Source of the DNA: Chloroflexota bacterium
GTDB taxonomy: Bacteria > Chloroflexota > UBA11872 > VXOZ01
Reading direction: 5' to 3'
NCBI GenBank assembly: GCA_958295775.1
Contig: CATQHC010000002.1
Location: 124,001 to 188,000 of the forward strand
DNA: 64,000 nt
In this document: positions 18,849-28,864 of the stretch, piece by piece
Layout of the letters: each line of letters opens with the position of its first letter
How positions within the stretch are numbered: position 1 is the stretch's first letter
Position numbers and translations under genes: made by a program
Notes under the pieces: generated by a model
Databases searched by the model: none
Told to the model about the DNA's origin: nothing
What the model saw: only the letters and a program-made list of their open reading frames with translations

Positions 18849-20882
18849 TTAGCTCTTCCACCAAACGCTCCAGAAGTCGCTCTCCTTGGCCGGAAACTTC
18901 AACCGAGCGGTCGCGCAGCCGGTGGGCCCATTCTCAAGGTGAAAAGTGCCGGACAGCTCATGAGTTACTAATTGATCGACAATGCTGAGACCGAGGCCGG
19001 CGTGGGTCGACATCGAAAAGCCTTCCGGCATGCCAATGCCGTTGTCCCACACTTCCACAGTGATCATGCCACTGTCTTGTGTCGCGGTCATCCGAATGCT
19101 ACCGGGTGAGCGGCCGGCAAGTCCGTGGGTTGCGGCATTTGAGACAAGCTCATTGAGGACGAGAGCAAATAGCGTGGCTTGCTTTGAGTCGAGCCTGATT
19201 GGCGCAGGTGCTATCGTGAAGTCAATCTTCTGGCTGGGCGGGACCAGGTCGTTCACGACAATATCCATGATCCGAATGGCAATCTCTTCTATGGTTGCCA
19301 AGCCGATGTCCTCTTCCGAGAGGATTTCATGGACGGCCGCAATGCTCTCCACGCGTGCTGCGCTCAGACCCAGCAATTCGATAGCTTCCGCGGTTTCGGC
19401 CCGCCGCATTTGCAACGAGAGCAGCGAAGCCACAGTCTGCAGGTTATTCTTGACTCGGTGTTGCATTTCGCGCATGAGAATGGCCTGCGTTTCCAGCGCT
19501 CTCTGCGCTTCCTGATAGAGCCGTGCGTTCTCAATGGCAAGCGCCGCGTCATACGCAAAGGTGGAGACAAGCTGGATTTGCTCATCGCTAAACACGTGGC
19601 GATCCAAAGTGAATACGCTGATGCCGCCGAGAACTCGGTCACGGGCAATTAGCGGCACGCAAAACATGGATCGGATCCCCTCTGCCACGATTTGCGGATG
19701 CGCGGTGGTGAGAATGGGATCGCTAATTACATCTTCAACCTGAACCGGTGTGCGACTAGCTACGGATCTTCCAACCGCGCCTTCTCCAACCCTAACGCGC
19801 ATGGTTTTGTACCTATCGCTGAGGTTGTATCCGGCCACAATGAAGAGGTCATGGGCTTTTTCGTCCAACTGAAAAATCGCCGCTCGATCGGCGTTTGATA
19901 ACTCTGCGGCATGGCGGGCAATTATCTCAAGTACCTGGTTCAGGTCCAGACTGGAGGCCATTGAAGCCCAAACGCGTTGCAGTGCCGTGAACTGACTAAC
20001 TTTCTCTCTCAGCTTCTCATCAGTCTGCTCGTAGAGCCGTGCATTCTCAATTGCGATTGCGATTTGTCCGCAGACCGTCTCGGAAAAACCAATCTCCTCG
20101 CTTGGAAACTTTCTGGGCGTCCGGCTATGCAAATTCAGTACCCCGATGAGCTTATTTACGGTGAAGAGTATGACTGGCACTGATAGCATGCTGTAGGGGC
20201 TCATTTCCGCAAATTCGGTTAGATAGATAAAACGAGGGTCTTCCCGGACACTTTCCACGGCTACCGGCTCGCCGTGCTGCGCCGCCCAGCCCGTGACGCC
20301 TTCCCCGAGGTGGACGTGCACATGGCCGACAGCATCAGCGACGGGCGCGGTAGTAGCGCGAAGTGTCAGGCGGTCCTGTCCCTCGTCATACAAGTAGATT
20401 TCGCACACGTCCAGCTCGAGCACTTCACTCACTGCCTGCATGGTCAAGTCCAACATTTGCTCTAGGTCTAATGTCGAGTTGGCAACGTTGTTCACCTGCT
20501 GGATTGCCGTCAGGTGGCCGACACGGGCTTCAAGCAGAGCTGTGGTAGCAGCGCCATCACCCGACGATAGCTGCCGCAGTCGCTCTACTAACGCACGGGT
20601 GACTGCTTGAGAGAAGTGCGGCAGCTTGTCGGTATGCTCCACAGGCATGCGGCTGGAGTGAGAAGCCAGCAAGGTTACGCGTTCAGCAAAGGTCTCCATC
20701 GCATCGGTCACTGCGGCAGCGTGGGGGAGTTCCTGCACTAAGGAATCAAAGTCAAAGGCCGCAAATGCATCTTCTTCCGCACTGACTCTGTTTGCGAGCG
20801 CGCGAATTTCCAAGGGAGAGAGCGATATCGCGCTATCGAGAAACCAGCGCGTGCACACCTTGGTTCGATAGTCTAGTGACAT
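18849..20882 (-). CDS. Tandem GAF-domain sensor histidine kinase (HisKA_2/HWE-like), probable start at 20882
   Basis: Two GAF regions (LDLEQMLDLTMQAVSEVLELDVCEIYLYD..., LDLNQVLEIIARHAAELSNADRAAIF...), MREMQHRVKNNLQTVASLLSLQMRR, VLNELVSNAATHGL, GLGLSIVDQLV. ORF track extends to 21038; MSLDYR at 20882 is the more plausible start. Confidence 0.85.
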   Translation of the reverse strand: MSLDYRTKVCTRWFLDSAISLSPLEIRALANRVSAEEDAFAAFDFDSLVQELPHAAAVTDAMETFAERVTLLASHSSRMPVEHTDKLPHFSQAVTRALVERLRQLSSGDGAATTALLEARVGHLTAIQQVNNVANSTLDLEQMLDLTMQAVSEVLELDVCEIYLYDEGQDRLTLRATTAPVADAVGHVHVHLGEGVTGWAAQHGEPVAVESVREDPRFIYLTEFAEMSPYSMLSVPVILFTVNKLIGVLNLHSRTPRKFPSEEIGFSETVCGQIAIAIENARLYEQTDEKLREKVSQFTALQRVWASMASSLDLNQVLEIIARHAAELSNADRAAIFQLDEKAHDLFIVAGYNLSDRYKTMRVRVGEGAVGRSVASRTPVQVEDVISDPILTTAHPQIVAEGIRSMFCVPLIARDRVLGGISVFTLDRHVFSDEQIQLVSTFAYDAALAIENARLYQEAQRALETQAILMREMQHRVKNNLQTVASLLSLQMRRAETAEAIELLGLSAARVESIAAVHEILSEEDIGLATIEEIAIRIMDIVVNDLVPPSQKIDFTIAPAPIRLDSKQATLFALVLNELVSNAATHGLAGRSPGSIRMTATQDSGMITVEVWDNGIGMPEGFSMSTHAGLGLSIVDQLVTHELSGTFHLENGPTGCATARLKFPAKESDFWSVWWKS

Positions 20883-21115
20883 GGCGAAGCATCTCTGGCC
20901 GGGCGCGAAGCGAGGACCGGCGCGTTTGCCGTCGTCCCGACTGCAACTTCCCGATGAAACGTGCTGCCCCGGCTGCTCACACAGCATGCCGCAGAGGCAA
21001 CCTGCACCACCGGAGCGGCTCAAATCTGATACTATCATGCCACAGTACCGGTAGCGCTCATAGCGTGCCGTGCTGTACTTTCATGCGCTTTTCTTGCCTA
21101 GCAATTAGAGGACCA

Positions 21116-23092
21116 ATGATGGAGCCGCGCTTTTCCTGGGAGCCGTACGGCGACTACCTCGCGCGTTCGCGTGTTCGAGACTTCATGGAGCGTCACGACA
21201 TTGCGTCCTGGCAGGAGCTTATCGAGGAATCGCAGCAGGATATTGCGTGGTTTTGGGATGCGGCCATGGACCACCTTGGCGTCGAATGGGAGACGCCCTA
21301 CGCGGCCGTCTACGACGATTCTCAGGGCATGCCCTGGACACGCTGGTTCCCAGGCGGCAAGCTAAACGTCACGCACAACTGCATTGACCGGCACATTAGA
21401 GATCGACGCGGAGAAGAAACCGCCTTGATCTGGGAGGGCGACGGCGGAGACTCACGTGCCGTGACGTACCGTGAACTCTACGACAGTGTGTGCCGTACCG
21501 CCGCCGCTATGGAGAGCATGGGCATAGCCGCCGGCGACGTCGTTGCCCTCTGCGCGCCGGTCTCTCCTGAAGCAGTGGCCGTGATGTTCGCTGCAATGAA
21601 GATCGGTGCGGTCTGCATGCAAATCGGCGCCCGGGCCGTGCCGCAAGACGTTGTAGACTCCCTGCGTCGGGGAGGCGCATCCGTGCTTTTCACGGTGGAC
21701 TCCTATCCCCGCGGAGGAAAGTGGAGCGACTGCTCGCCTATGTTGCGTGCGGCAGTAAGTGATGTGCCAACACTGGAACGTGCGGTTGTCATGCAGCGGC
21801 GCAATGAGCCTGTTGAATTGTCAGACAAGATACTCACCTGGTCTGACTTTCTTGCGCAGGGCAGTCAACACGCCTCCTGTCCAACAGTGCCGGTAGACTC
21901 CGAACACCCGAATTTAATCCTGTTCACCTCCGGCACCACCGGCAAATCAAAAGCAATCGTGCATACCCATGGTGGTTCACTGGCACAGGTCATCAAGGAG
22001 GTAGGGTATGCCTTCGATTGCCAGAGCCAAGATCGCTTCTGTTGGTTTACGAATTTCGGATGGATGATGGCGCCATGGGAACTTATCGGTGTGCTCTTCT
22101 TTGGCGGCACTGTTGTGCTCTATGAGGGCACGCACGTCTACCCCACTCCCCACCGAGTCTTCGAATTGATTGAGAAACATCGCATTTCGATCTTTGGCTT
22201 TGTGCCCACGGCGATACGACAACTTGCCGCGCTCGATGAAGACTTCAGCAATCACGATAAGTCGTCGCTAAGGATCCTCGGTTCTACGGGGGAAATCTTG
22301 GATAGCAAGGCATGGACGTGGTACTTTTCCACGTTCGGCGAGGGGCGCTGCCCGATAATGAACATCTCAGGCGGTACGGAGGTCATTGGCTGCTTGCTCT
22401 CTCCTCTGCCGGTCATGCCGCTCAAACCGGGAACTCTGGGCGGCGCGGGTCTCGGCATGGACATTGCCGTGGTAGATGACGAAGGCGCCCCGCTAGCGCA
22501 GGGGCCGGGAAATCTTGCCTGCCGCCAGCCATTTCCTTCCATGACACGCGGATTCCTGGGGGAACCGGAGCGCTTCCTTAAGACATACTTCCCAAATGGC
22601 CAAGACCTGTGGCTGCATGCCGATCGCGTCGAGTGTGATGAGGATGGCATGTGGTACATTCTCGGCCGCACCGATGACCTCATCATACGCGGCAGCATTA
22701 ACCATGATCCGGGTAAGATCGAGCAGGCCCTGCTGAGCTATTCGGGTTCGCACCGCGTCATTGAGGCTGCGGCGATTGGCGCTAGTGACCAACAGTTGGG
22801 ACAGCGCATCGTCTGCCTTGTTGTGTTGGAGCATCCGCTCACAACCGCTGATGAAGGCGCCTTCTTGCAGGAGTTGCGCACGCACGTGGGCACGGTCTAC
22901 GACAGGGCAGGCAGACCTGATGCGATATACGTTGTGGATGTATTGCCCAAGAATATGGCGGCAAAAATTCCTCGAGGGATCATACGACGAGCCTTTGAAG
23001 GCATGCCCTTGGGGGACACCTTGAAGCTTGACAACCCACAGGCGCTGGCCGCAATTCAATCCATTAAGACCGAAGCAAGGACAAGGAAATGA
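21116..23092 (+). CDS. AMP-dependent acyl-CoA synthetase (acetate/acetoacetate--CoA ligase-like)
   Basis: LILFTSGTTGKSKAIVHTHGG, FVPTAIRQLAA, NISGGTEVIGC, GRTDDLIIRGSINHDPGKIEQAL, PKNMAAKIPRGIIRR. ATGATG at 21116 with AGAGGA upstream; the ORF extension to 20792 overlaps the antisense kinase. Confidence 0.88.
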   Translation: MMEPRFSWEPYGDYLARSRVRDFMERHDIASWQELIEESQQDIAWFWDAAMDHLGVEWETPYAAVYDDSQGMPWTRWFPGGKLNVTHNCIDRHIRDRRGEETALIWEGDGGDSRAVTYRELYDSVCRTAAAMESMGIAAGDVVALCAPVSPEAVAVMFAAMKIGAVCMQIGARAVPQDVVDSLRRGGASVLFTVDSYPRGGKWSDCSPMLRAAVSDVPTLERAVVMQRRNEPVELSDKILTWSDFLAQGSQHASCPTVPVDSEHPNLILFTSGTTGKSKAIVHTHGGSLAQVIKEVGYAFDCQSQDRFCWFTNFGWMMAPWELIGVLFFGGTVVLYEGTHVYPTPHRVFELIEKHRISIFGFVPTAIRQLAALDEDFSNHDKSSLRILGSTGEILDSKAWTWYFSTFGEGRCPIMNISGGTEVIGCLLSPLPVMPLKPGTLGGAGLGMDIAVVDDEGAPLAQGPGNLACRQPFPSMTRGFLGEPERFLKTYFPNGQDLWLHADRVECDEDGMWYILGRTDDLIIRGSINHDPGKIEQALLSYSGSHRVIEAAAIGASDQQLGQRIVCLVVLEHPLTTADEGAFLQELRTHVGTVYDRAGRPDAIYVVDVLPKNMAAKIPRGIIRRAFEGMPLGDTLKLDNPQALAAIQSIKTEARTRK

Positions 23093-24036
23093 ACTCTGAC
23101 GGAATCCGCGCGGCTGCGGTAGTGGGCGCCGGCCTAATGGGCGCCGATATCGCCGCCGTGCTTGCGCTGGCGGGTATCGATGTCACGTTGATAGACATAG
23201 ACGATGACCAATTGACTTTGGCGCAGGCACGCATGCGTACTAGCATGGCTACGCTGAGCGAGAACGGTCTCGTGGCTGCTGAGGAAGCAGCACACGCGCT
23301 TGAGCGGGTGGAAGGCACGTTGGATCGGGCTGCGGCCTTGAATAGTGCAGACTTTGTCGTCGAGACGGTGTTTGAAGACTTGCAACTCAAGCAAGAGATA
23401 TTTGCCGCTATGGATGCCGAGGCGCCGCCGGAAGCAATCCTCACGAGCAATACGTCGTCGCTCTCGATCACCGCCCTCGCCGCCGCCACCAAGAGGCCGG
23501 AGCGCGTGGTCGGCAGTCACTTCATCCTGCCGGGCACCGTGCTCCCGCTCGTGGAAGTCGTGCGAGGGGAACTAACGAGTGACGATACGATGCAGGAAAC
23601 CTATGATCTCTGGCAGCGCGCCGGCAAGCAGCCGGTGATGGTGCAGAAGGACATTCCGGGCTTTATCCACAACCGGCTCCAGCACGCGCTTAGCCGCGAA
23701 GCAATCTCCCTGTGGGCCAGCGGGGTGGCCTCCGCGGAGGAGATCGATGCGGTGGTGGTGAATGGTTTCGGCTTGCGCCTCGCGCGCGTCGGCCCGTTGG
23801 CGCAGCGCGACTTGGGCGGCATGGTGATGAATGTTGCCATTGCCGCTTCACTCTATCCTGATCTAAGCACCCTCACCGATGCGCCGCAGGCGATGAAAGA
23901 CCTGGTTGACCAAGGCGCCGTGGGATTGGAGGCGGGGCGGGGCTTCCAAGACTGGGGTGATGCCGATCCTCGAGAAACGCGACGCGAAGTGGAACGCAGG
24001 TTGCTTGCGGACCTTCTGCATCGGCAACGCACCTAG
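23089..24036 (+). CDS. 3-hydroxyacyl-CoA dehydrogenase (NAD-binding)
   Basis: 315 aa; AAVVGAGLMGADIAAVLALAGIDVTLIDI, ILTSNTSSLSITALA, RVVGSHFILPGTVLPLVEVVRG, DIPGFIHNRLQHALSREA; ATGA overlap with the upstream synthetase. Confidence 0.92.
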   Translation: MNSDGIRAAAVVGAGLMGADIAAVLALAGIDVTLIDIDDDQLTLAQARMRTSMATLSENGLVAAEEAAHALERVEGTLDRAAALNSADFVVETVFEDLQLKQEIFAAMDAEAPPEAILTSNTSSLSITALAAATKRPERVVGSHFILPGTVLPLVEVVRGELTSDDTMQETYDLWQRAGKQPVMVQKDIPGFIHNRLQHALSREAISLWASGVASAEEIDAVVVNGFGLRLARVGPLAQRDLGGMVMNVAIAASLYPDLSTLTDAPQAMKDLVDQGAVGLEAGRGFQDWGDADPRETRREVERRLLADLLHRQRT

Positions 24037-24211
24037 ACGAATCCGGACTGCGAGGCCGCCCTCATTCACGGCCAATCGGCCGCCTGAGAAGTTTGTGGTT
24101 GAGGCGTCGGTACGCGCACTGCCTGAGCATGTTTCAGGCGCGCAATGGACCAATTGACCAGGCCCTGGGGTGCGCCCGTGCACTCTCAACCTTGCAAGTC
24201 GCCACGCAAGG

Positions 24212-25393
24212 CTATGCGTCATCGAGCGCTGCAACGCCCGGTAGGGTCTTCCCTTCCAAGAACTCCAGGGTAGCGCCTCCTCCCGTGGAGATATGCGACA
24301 TGCGTTCGGCAACACCCGCGGCTGCGACTGCCGCGCCGGTTTCTCCTCCGCCAATTACGGTCACTGCCGGTGCAGCCGCGAGGGCCAGCGCGAGGGCGCG
24401 CGTACTCCGCGCGAAGCGCTCCTCTTCGAATAGCCCCAGCGGTCCGTTCCAAAGCACAGTCCTCGCGGAACTGAGGGCGGAGCGGATAGCTGAAATAGAT
24501 TCCGGGCCGACGTCGCCAATCATCATGTCACTCGGGACGGCGCGGCTACTCACGACTCTCGCCCCACCGGATGACGCGCCAACCGCACCAACGACGACGT
24601 CGGAGGGCAGCAACACACGCACACCAGCCCTCTGCGCCTGCATCAGAAAGTCCCTGGCGACATCGAGCTGTTCGTCCTCAACCAGGCTCTGCCCCACTGC
24701 TAATCCTTGCGCCTTCAACAGCGTATTCGCGATGCCGCCGCCTGCAACGAGGAGGTCGACTTTGCTGAGGAGGTGCGTGAGGACACCAATCTTCGTGGAG
24801 ATCTTGGCGCCGCCAATCAGCACGGCAAAGGGGTGTGCCGGCGCATCCAGCAGTTGGGAAAGCGTGGCGATTTCCTGCTCCATGAGCATACCGGCTACAC
24901 TCGGCAAGTATGCGGTCACACCAACGGTGGACGCGTGCGCCCGGTGGGCGGCGCCAAATGCATCATTCACATATATCTCTGCCAGAGATGCGAGTTCCTG
25001 CGCGAATACCGGGTCATTCTTCTCCTCTTCCGGGTGGAACCGAACGTTTTCCAGGAGCATAACCTCACCAGGCCCCAGCGCCTCCACTGCCGCCTGCGCC
25101 GCGGGTCCCACACAGTCCGGCGCAGTGAGTACGGGTCTGCACAGCAATTCGGACAGTCGCGCCGCAACGGGCGCCAAGCGCAGACTGTCCGTTGCCACAC
25201 CCTTAGGCCGTCCCAAGTGTGAAACGAGAACAATCCTTGCGCAGCGCTCTCGCAGGAGCTCGATCGTGGGCAGTGTCGCCCGGAGACGCGTGTCGTCGGC
25301 GACTTTCCCAGCGGCAAAGGGCACATTGAAATCGACACGAACCAATACGGTTTTGGCGTTTACGTCAATATCGCGAAGCGTTTTCTTATTCAT
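24212..25393 (-). CDS. pgk: Phosphoglycerate kinase
   Basis: 393 aa; VLVRVDFNVP, LVSHLGRPKG, LLENVRFHPEEEKND, VLIGGAKISTKIGVL, NGPLGLFEEERFARST, GGGETGAAV, STGGGATLEFLEGK. Confidence 0.96.
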   Translation of the reverse strand: MNKKTLRDIDVNAKTVLVRVDFNVPFAAGKVADDTRLRATLPTIELLRERCARIVLVSHLGRPKGVATDSLRLAPVAARLSELLCRPVLTAPDCVGPAAQAAVEALGPGEVMLLENVRFHPEEEKNDPVFAQELASLAEIYVNDAFGAAHRAHASTVGVTAYLPSVAGMLMEQEIATLSQLLDAPAHPFAVLIGGAKISTKIGVLTHLLSKVDLLVAGGGIANTLLKAQGLAVGQSLVEDEQLDVARDFLMQAQRAGVRVLLPSDVVVGAVGASSGGARVVSSRAVPSDMMIGDVGPESISAIRSALSSARTVLWNGPLGLFEEERFARSTRALALALAAAPAVTVIGGGETGAAVAAAGVAERMSHISTGGGATLEFLEGKTLPGVAALDDA

Positions 25394-25454
25394 GTCTCTT
25401 GCCTACACGGTCGTAGTTTCCGATTAGCCGGTGCAACTCTCTAGATAGAAGAAA

Positions 25455-25475
25455 CCGTGGGCATCGTACCCACGG
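25455..25475 (-). terminator. Hairpin CCGTGGG-N7-CCCACGG followed by TTTCTTCT on the minus strand, between gap and pgk
   Basis: Perfect 7-bp inverted repeat 25455-25461 / 25469-25475 with a pyrimidine-rich tail on the minus-strand 3' side. Confidence 0.55.
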
Positions 25476-25516
25476 CTCTTTCTCAAGAATCGCCTGCGTC
25501 TCTGCGAAGCGTAACG

Positions 25517-26557
25517 CTACACCGCAGCCTCTTGGGGGATAGTCTGCGCCACGCGGGCCGTCAAGTCGGCAATGCGGCAGGCGTAGCCCCATTCGTTATC
25601 GTACCAAGAGAGTACTTTTACCAAATTGCCTGAGACCTGGGTCGAGGGCAGATCTATAATCGAACTCCGTGAATCTCCCCTAAAGTCCATGCTTACCAGT
25701 TCCTCGCTGGAGCAGCCGAGAATGCCGTTCAAGCGCCCTTGCGCGGCGGCGACAAAGGCATCATTCACGGCTTCTGTGGTAACGTCTTCCGCTACCTCGC
25801 ACGTAAAGTCAACCACCGATACGGTGGGTGTTGGCACGCGCAGCGCAAACCCGTCGAGTCTCCCCGCAAGATCAGGAATAACTTGCACCACGGCCCGTGC
25901 GGCTCCGGTCGTTGTAGGAATGATGTTGAGCGCTGCCGCGCGCGCACGGCGCATATCCTTCTGGTCAAGGTCGAGGATGCGCTGGTCGTTGGTGTAGGAG
26001 TGAATCGTATTCATGAGTCCCTGACGCACCGTAAAGGCATCATGCAGCACCTTAACCACTGGCGCGAGGCAATTCGTAGTACACGAGGCATTGGATACAA
26101 TGTGATGCTCTGCCGGGTCATAGGCCTCATCGTTCACACCCAGCACTAGCGTAACGTCTTCCTCCGTGGCCGGAGCCGAAATTATGACTTTCTTTGCCCC
26201 TGCTTCAAGATGCTTTGCGGCTGAAGCGCGGTCCGTGCCGACACCGGTCGCTTCTACCACTACATCGATATCCAGGTCGCCCCAGGGCAATGCCGTCCAA
26301 TCGCGTTGCGACAGTGTTTGCAGGTGCCGCCCGTCGATCACGAGAGTGTGGTCGCTGACCTCGATCTCGCCGTCAAAGCGGCCGTAATTGCTGTCGTACT
26401 TGAACAGATGCGCATTGGTTTCCGCGCTCGCGAGGTCGTTCACCGCGACCGGGGCTACGTCCGGAGCCCGCTCGAGGATTGCCCGCAGCGCCAATCTACC
26501 AATGCGGCCAAAGCCATTGATTGCAACTCTTGACATGTATTTCTTGTCCTTCTCCAC
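25517..26557 (-). CDS. gap: Glyceraldehyde-3-phosphate dehydrogenase
   Basis: 346 aa; [64 protein letters not shown]. Confidence 0.96.
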   Translation of the reverse strand: MEKDKKYMSRVAINGFGRIGRLALRAILERAPDVAPVAVNDLASAETNAHLFKYDSNYGRFDGEIEVSDHTLVIDGRHLQTLSQRDWTALPWGDLDIDVVVEATGVGTDRASAAKHLEAGAKKVIISAPATEEDVTLVLGVNDEAYDPAEHHIVSNASCTTNCLAPVVKVLHDAFTVRQGLMNTIHSYTNDQRILDLDQKDMRRARAAALNIIPTTTGAARAVVQVIPDLAGRLDGFALRVPTPTVSVVDFTCEVAEDVTTEAVNDAFVAAAQGRLNGILGCSSEELVSMDFRGDSRSSIIDLPSTQVSGNLVKVLSWYDNEWGYACRIADLTARVAQTIPQEAAV

Positions 26558-26583
26558 ATACTGGAGTGCTAGCCACAGTCCTA

Positions 26584-27909
26584 TCAGGACACCTTCATCG
26601 ATTCAGATTCAGCCCGTTTCCGCTCGCGCTTCGACGCGCCATGATCACTATACACTTGCATTACCGCTTGGGCGAGCTTGACCGCACTGTGCTGATAGGG
26701 TGTTTCCACATCGATCACGTCGGCGGTTATTACGGGCAGCCCATTGATTTCATGCGTATTTGAGGGCAATTGCACAAGCTCAAATGAGCCATTCGCCAAT
26801 TGGACTGACGTCTGGTTGTTCGCCAGCAAGAGATTGCATACATCGGATGGCGCATGCTGTTCGAGCGCCGCGAAATGCTCTTCCACCCCATAGTGTGCCG
26901 TTTCTCCAGGCTCTGTGGCAACGTTGCAGACGTAGAGCTTGAGGGCTTTAGATTCTGCGACAGCCTGAGAGACTTCCGGCACGAGCAAATTGGGAAGTAG
27001 GCTCGTGTAGAGGCTGCCAGGGGCAAGGATGATGAGGTCTGCGTCGAGAATTGCCTGGCATGCCTCACCGAAGGCGGTTGGATGCTGGCGATCAAGATAC
27101 ACGCGCTTGATGGCTGAACCGGCGTCGCCAACGGCCGATTCACCGGAGACGGTGCGACCGTCCTCGAGCTCGGCACACAGCTTTACACTTTCGAGAGTTG
27201 AAGGCAGTATTTGGCCGCGAACCGCCAGGACCCGGGAGAGCTCGCGGATTCCCGATTCAAAGTTTCCCGTCAGGTCGGCCATGGCCAACATCATCAGGTT
27301 GCCGAGGCTGTGGCCTTCCAAGCCGTCGCCCTTGCTGAAGCGGTAATTGAGCATGCGCGTCATCAAGGGCTCGGCAATGGCTAAGGCGCCGATGCACTGA
27401 CGCACGTCGCCGGGAGGCAGCCCGCCAAAATCCCGCCGCAAGCGGCCTGACGACCCGCCGTCATCGACTACGGTCACGATAGCGGTGAGGTTATTCGTAT
27501 ACTCTTTGAGGCCGCGCAAGAGCACGGCTTGGCCGGTGCCGCCGCCAATGGTGACGATCTTCGGCCCTGTTCTCAGCAACCGACGGGCGTATACCAGGTC
27601 GACCAATCGTTCACGTTTGTGGGGCTCGGTGACGACTTCCATCAACGAGCCGTAGAGTTTGCTGATCGCGAGGACAGTGAGCGCGAGACCCACTCCGCCT
27701 ACCAAGAACTCCCGAAATGGGTGCGGGATAAACTGCAGCGTGACAGCCTGAACGGGATCGGTGAAGGGTTGCGGAACGTCTACATTCCTGTATGCCCAGG
27801 CAAGCGCCATGGCGCAGGCGAGGGCGAATGCCATAAAGCCGATCATGAGCAGCACGATCCAGCGCTTGACGTGCATTCCAGGGTAGAGCCACTTGCGAGA
27901 GGGGAGCAT
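26584..27909 (-). CDS. yvcK: YvcK/CofD family gluconeogenesis factor with N-terminal membrane segments
   Basis: 441 aa; [65 protein letters not shown]; two hydrophobic N-terminal segments. Confidence 0.92.
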   Translation of the reverse strand: MLPSRKWLYPGMHVKRWIVLLMIGFMAFALACAMALAWAYRNVDVPQPFTDPVQAVTLQFIPHPFREFLVGGVGLALTVLAISKLYGSLMEVVTEPHKRERLVDLVYARRLLRTGPKIVTIGGGTGQAVLLRGLKEYTNNLTAIVTVVDDGGSSGRLRRDFGGLPPGDVRQCIGALAIAEPLMTRMLNYRFSKGDGLEGHSLGNLMMLAMADLTGNFESGIRELSRVLAVRGQILPSTLESVKLCAELEDGRTVSGESAVGDAGSAIKRVYLDRQHPTAFGEACQAILDADLIILAPGSLYTSLLPNLLVPEVSQAVAESKALKLYVCNVATEPGETAHYGVEEHFAALEQHAPSDVCNLLLANNQTSVQLANGSFELVQLPSNTHEINGLPVITADVIDVETPYQHSAVKLAQAVMQVYSDHGASKRERKRAESESMKVS

Positions 27910-28366
27910 CGTAAACTTGGCCTTTAGCGGGATTGGGGATTGAGAGCTTCGCTGACCTCAATCCAATGGGTATGTAGATGACTTGTCGTAGTTATTGAGC
28001 GGCGCGACAAATCGGTGGCGATTGTTGCTAGAGTGAGACCATAGCCTATATGTGTAAGATTAGAAACTCTCCTCATTGGGGAGCGGGATTGCTTAGCTGA
28101 CCTATAAGCCTCGGACGTGTGCAATTTGCCCTCGTTTCGCTTTGAATTGTCCGCAGACAATTTCCAAGTGAACTCAAGCAGATTGGCTAGTATGCTGAAC
28201 AGGCGCGAGCAACTCAAACATATGCCTGTCTGCACGTGGATGACCCGTTACTCTATACCTGCGAACTAAGATCAGTAGGGGACGTAGACAGCGACTTTGC
28301 GTAAAAGACTGACGCTAAGCATACGCAATCTTACGAAAACTGCAGTTCTTGTGTGCGCGTTGGTTA

Positions 28367-28798
28367 CTACGAACGCGAAGACGGCCTCATTTGCAAGGAA
28401 ACCGGCTTGGGAGCCGCTTCATTTTCACATGCGCGATCGATAGGAACTTCCGGTTCATCGTCACTAGCCTGGACGTAACCGTGGTCGATGAGCCAACTCT
28501 CGACTTCCTCGCCGGAAACGTCAATCAGCACATGCTCGTCAACGGCGATGCAGGGCTGCATAGTCTGGCCGGTGCGCCGGACCATTTCGGCATAGTTTGC
28601 TGCGATGTTGATAATGTCACGATCGTCAAATGAGAGGCCGTATTTCTGGAATACGGCGCGCACGCCATTGCTCCAACCACAGAATGGCTTCATCCACGCA
28701 ATGATGGTTGGGTTTTCAGTCTTGGTATCTTGAATATCAGCTTCTGCCTGGGCCATCAACAGATTCCTCTTGACGTTTGTGTTTACTTGCCAAAGCAC
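28367..28798 (-). CDS. Glutaredoxin-like protein with a CGWS active-site motif
   Basis: 143 aa; IIAWMKPFCGWSNGVRAVFQKYGLSFDDRDI resembles the thioredoxin-fold beta1-CxxC/S-alpha1 of glutaredoxins; TMQPC at the expected cis-Pro region. Start may be at internal MAQAEAD. Confidence 0.65.
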   Translation of the reverse strand: MLWQVNTNVKRNLLMAQAEADIQDTKTENPTIIAWMKPFCGWSNGVRAVFQKYGLSFDDRDIINIAANYAEMVRRTGQTMQPCIAVDEHVLIDVSGEEVESWLIDHGYVQASDDEPEVPIDRACENEAAPKPVSLQMRPSSRS

Positions 28799-28864
28799 CT
28801 TACCAATGTGCAGCTAATAAGTATACACCACTCTATCGCAAATTGCTACCAATCGGCCGGAATA

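Noticed and set aside
20792-21115. N-terminal extension of the acyl-CoA synthetase ORF
   Set aside because: Overlaps the antisense kinase, lacks domain similarity, and a strong RBS/ATG is present at 21116.
24093-25427. 444-aa + strand ORF
   Set aside because: Fully antisense to pgk; Ser/Thr/Ala-rich shadow translation.
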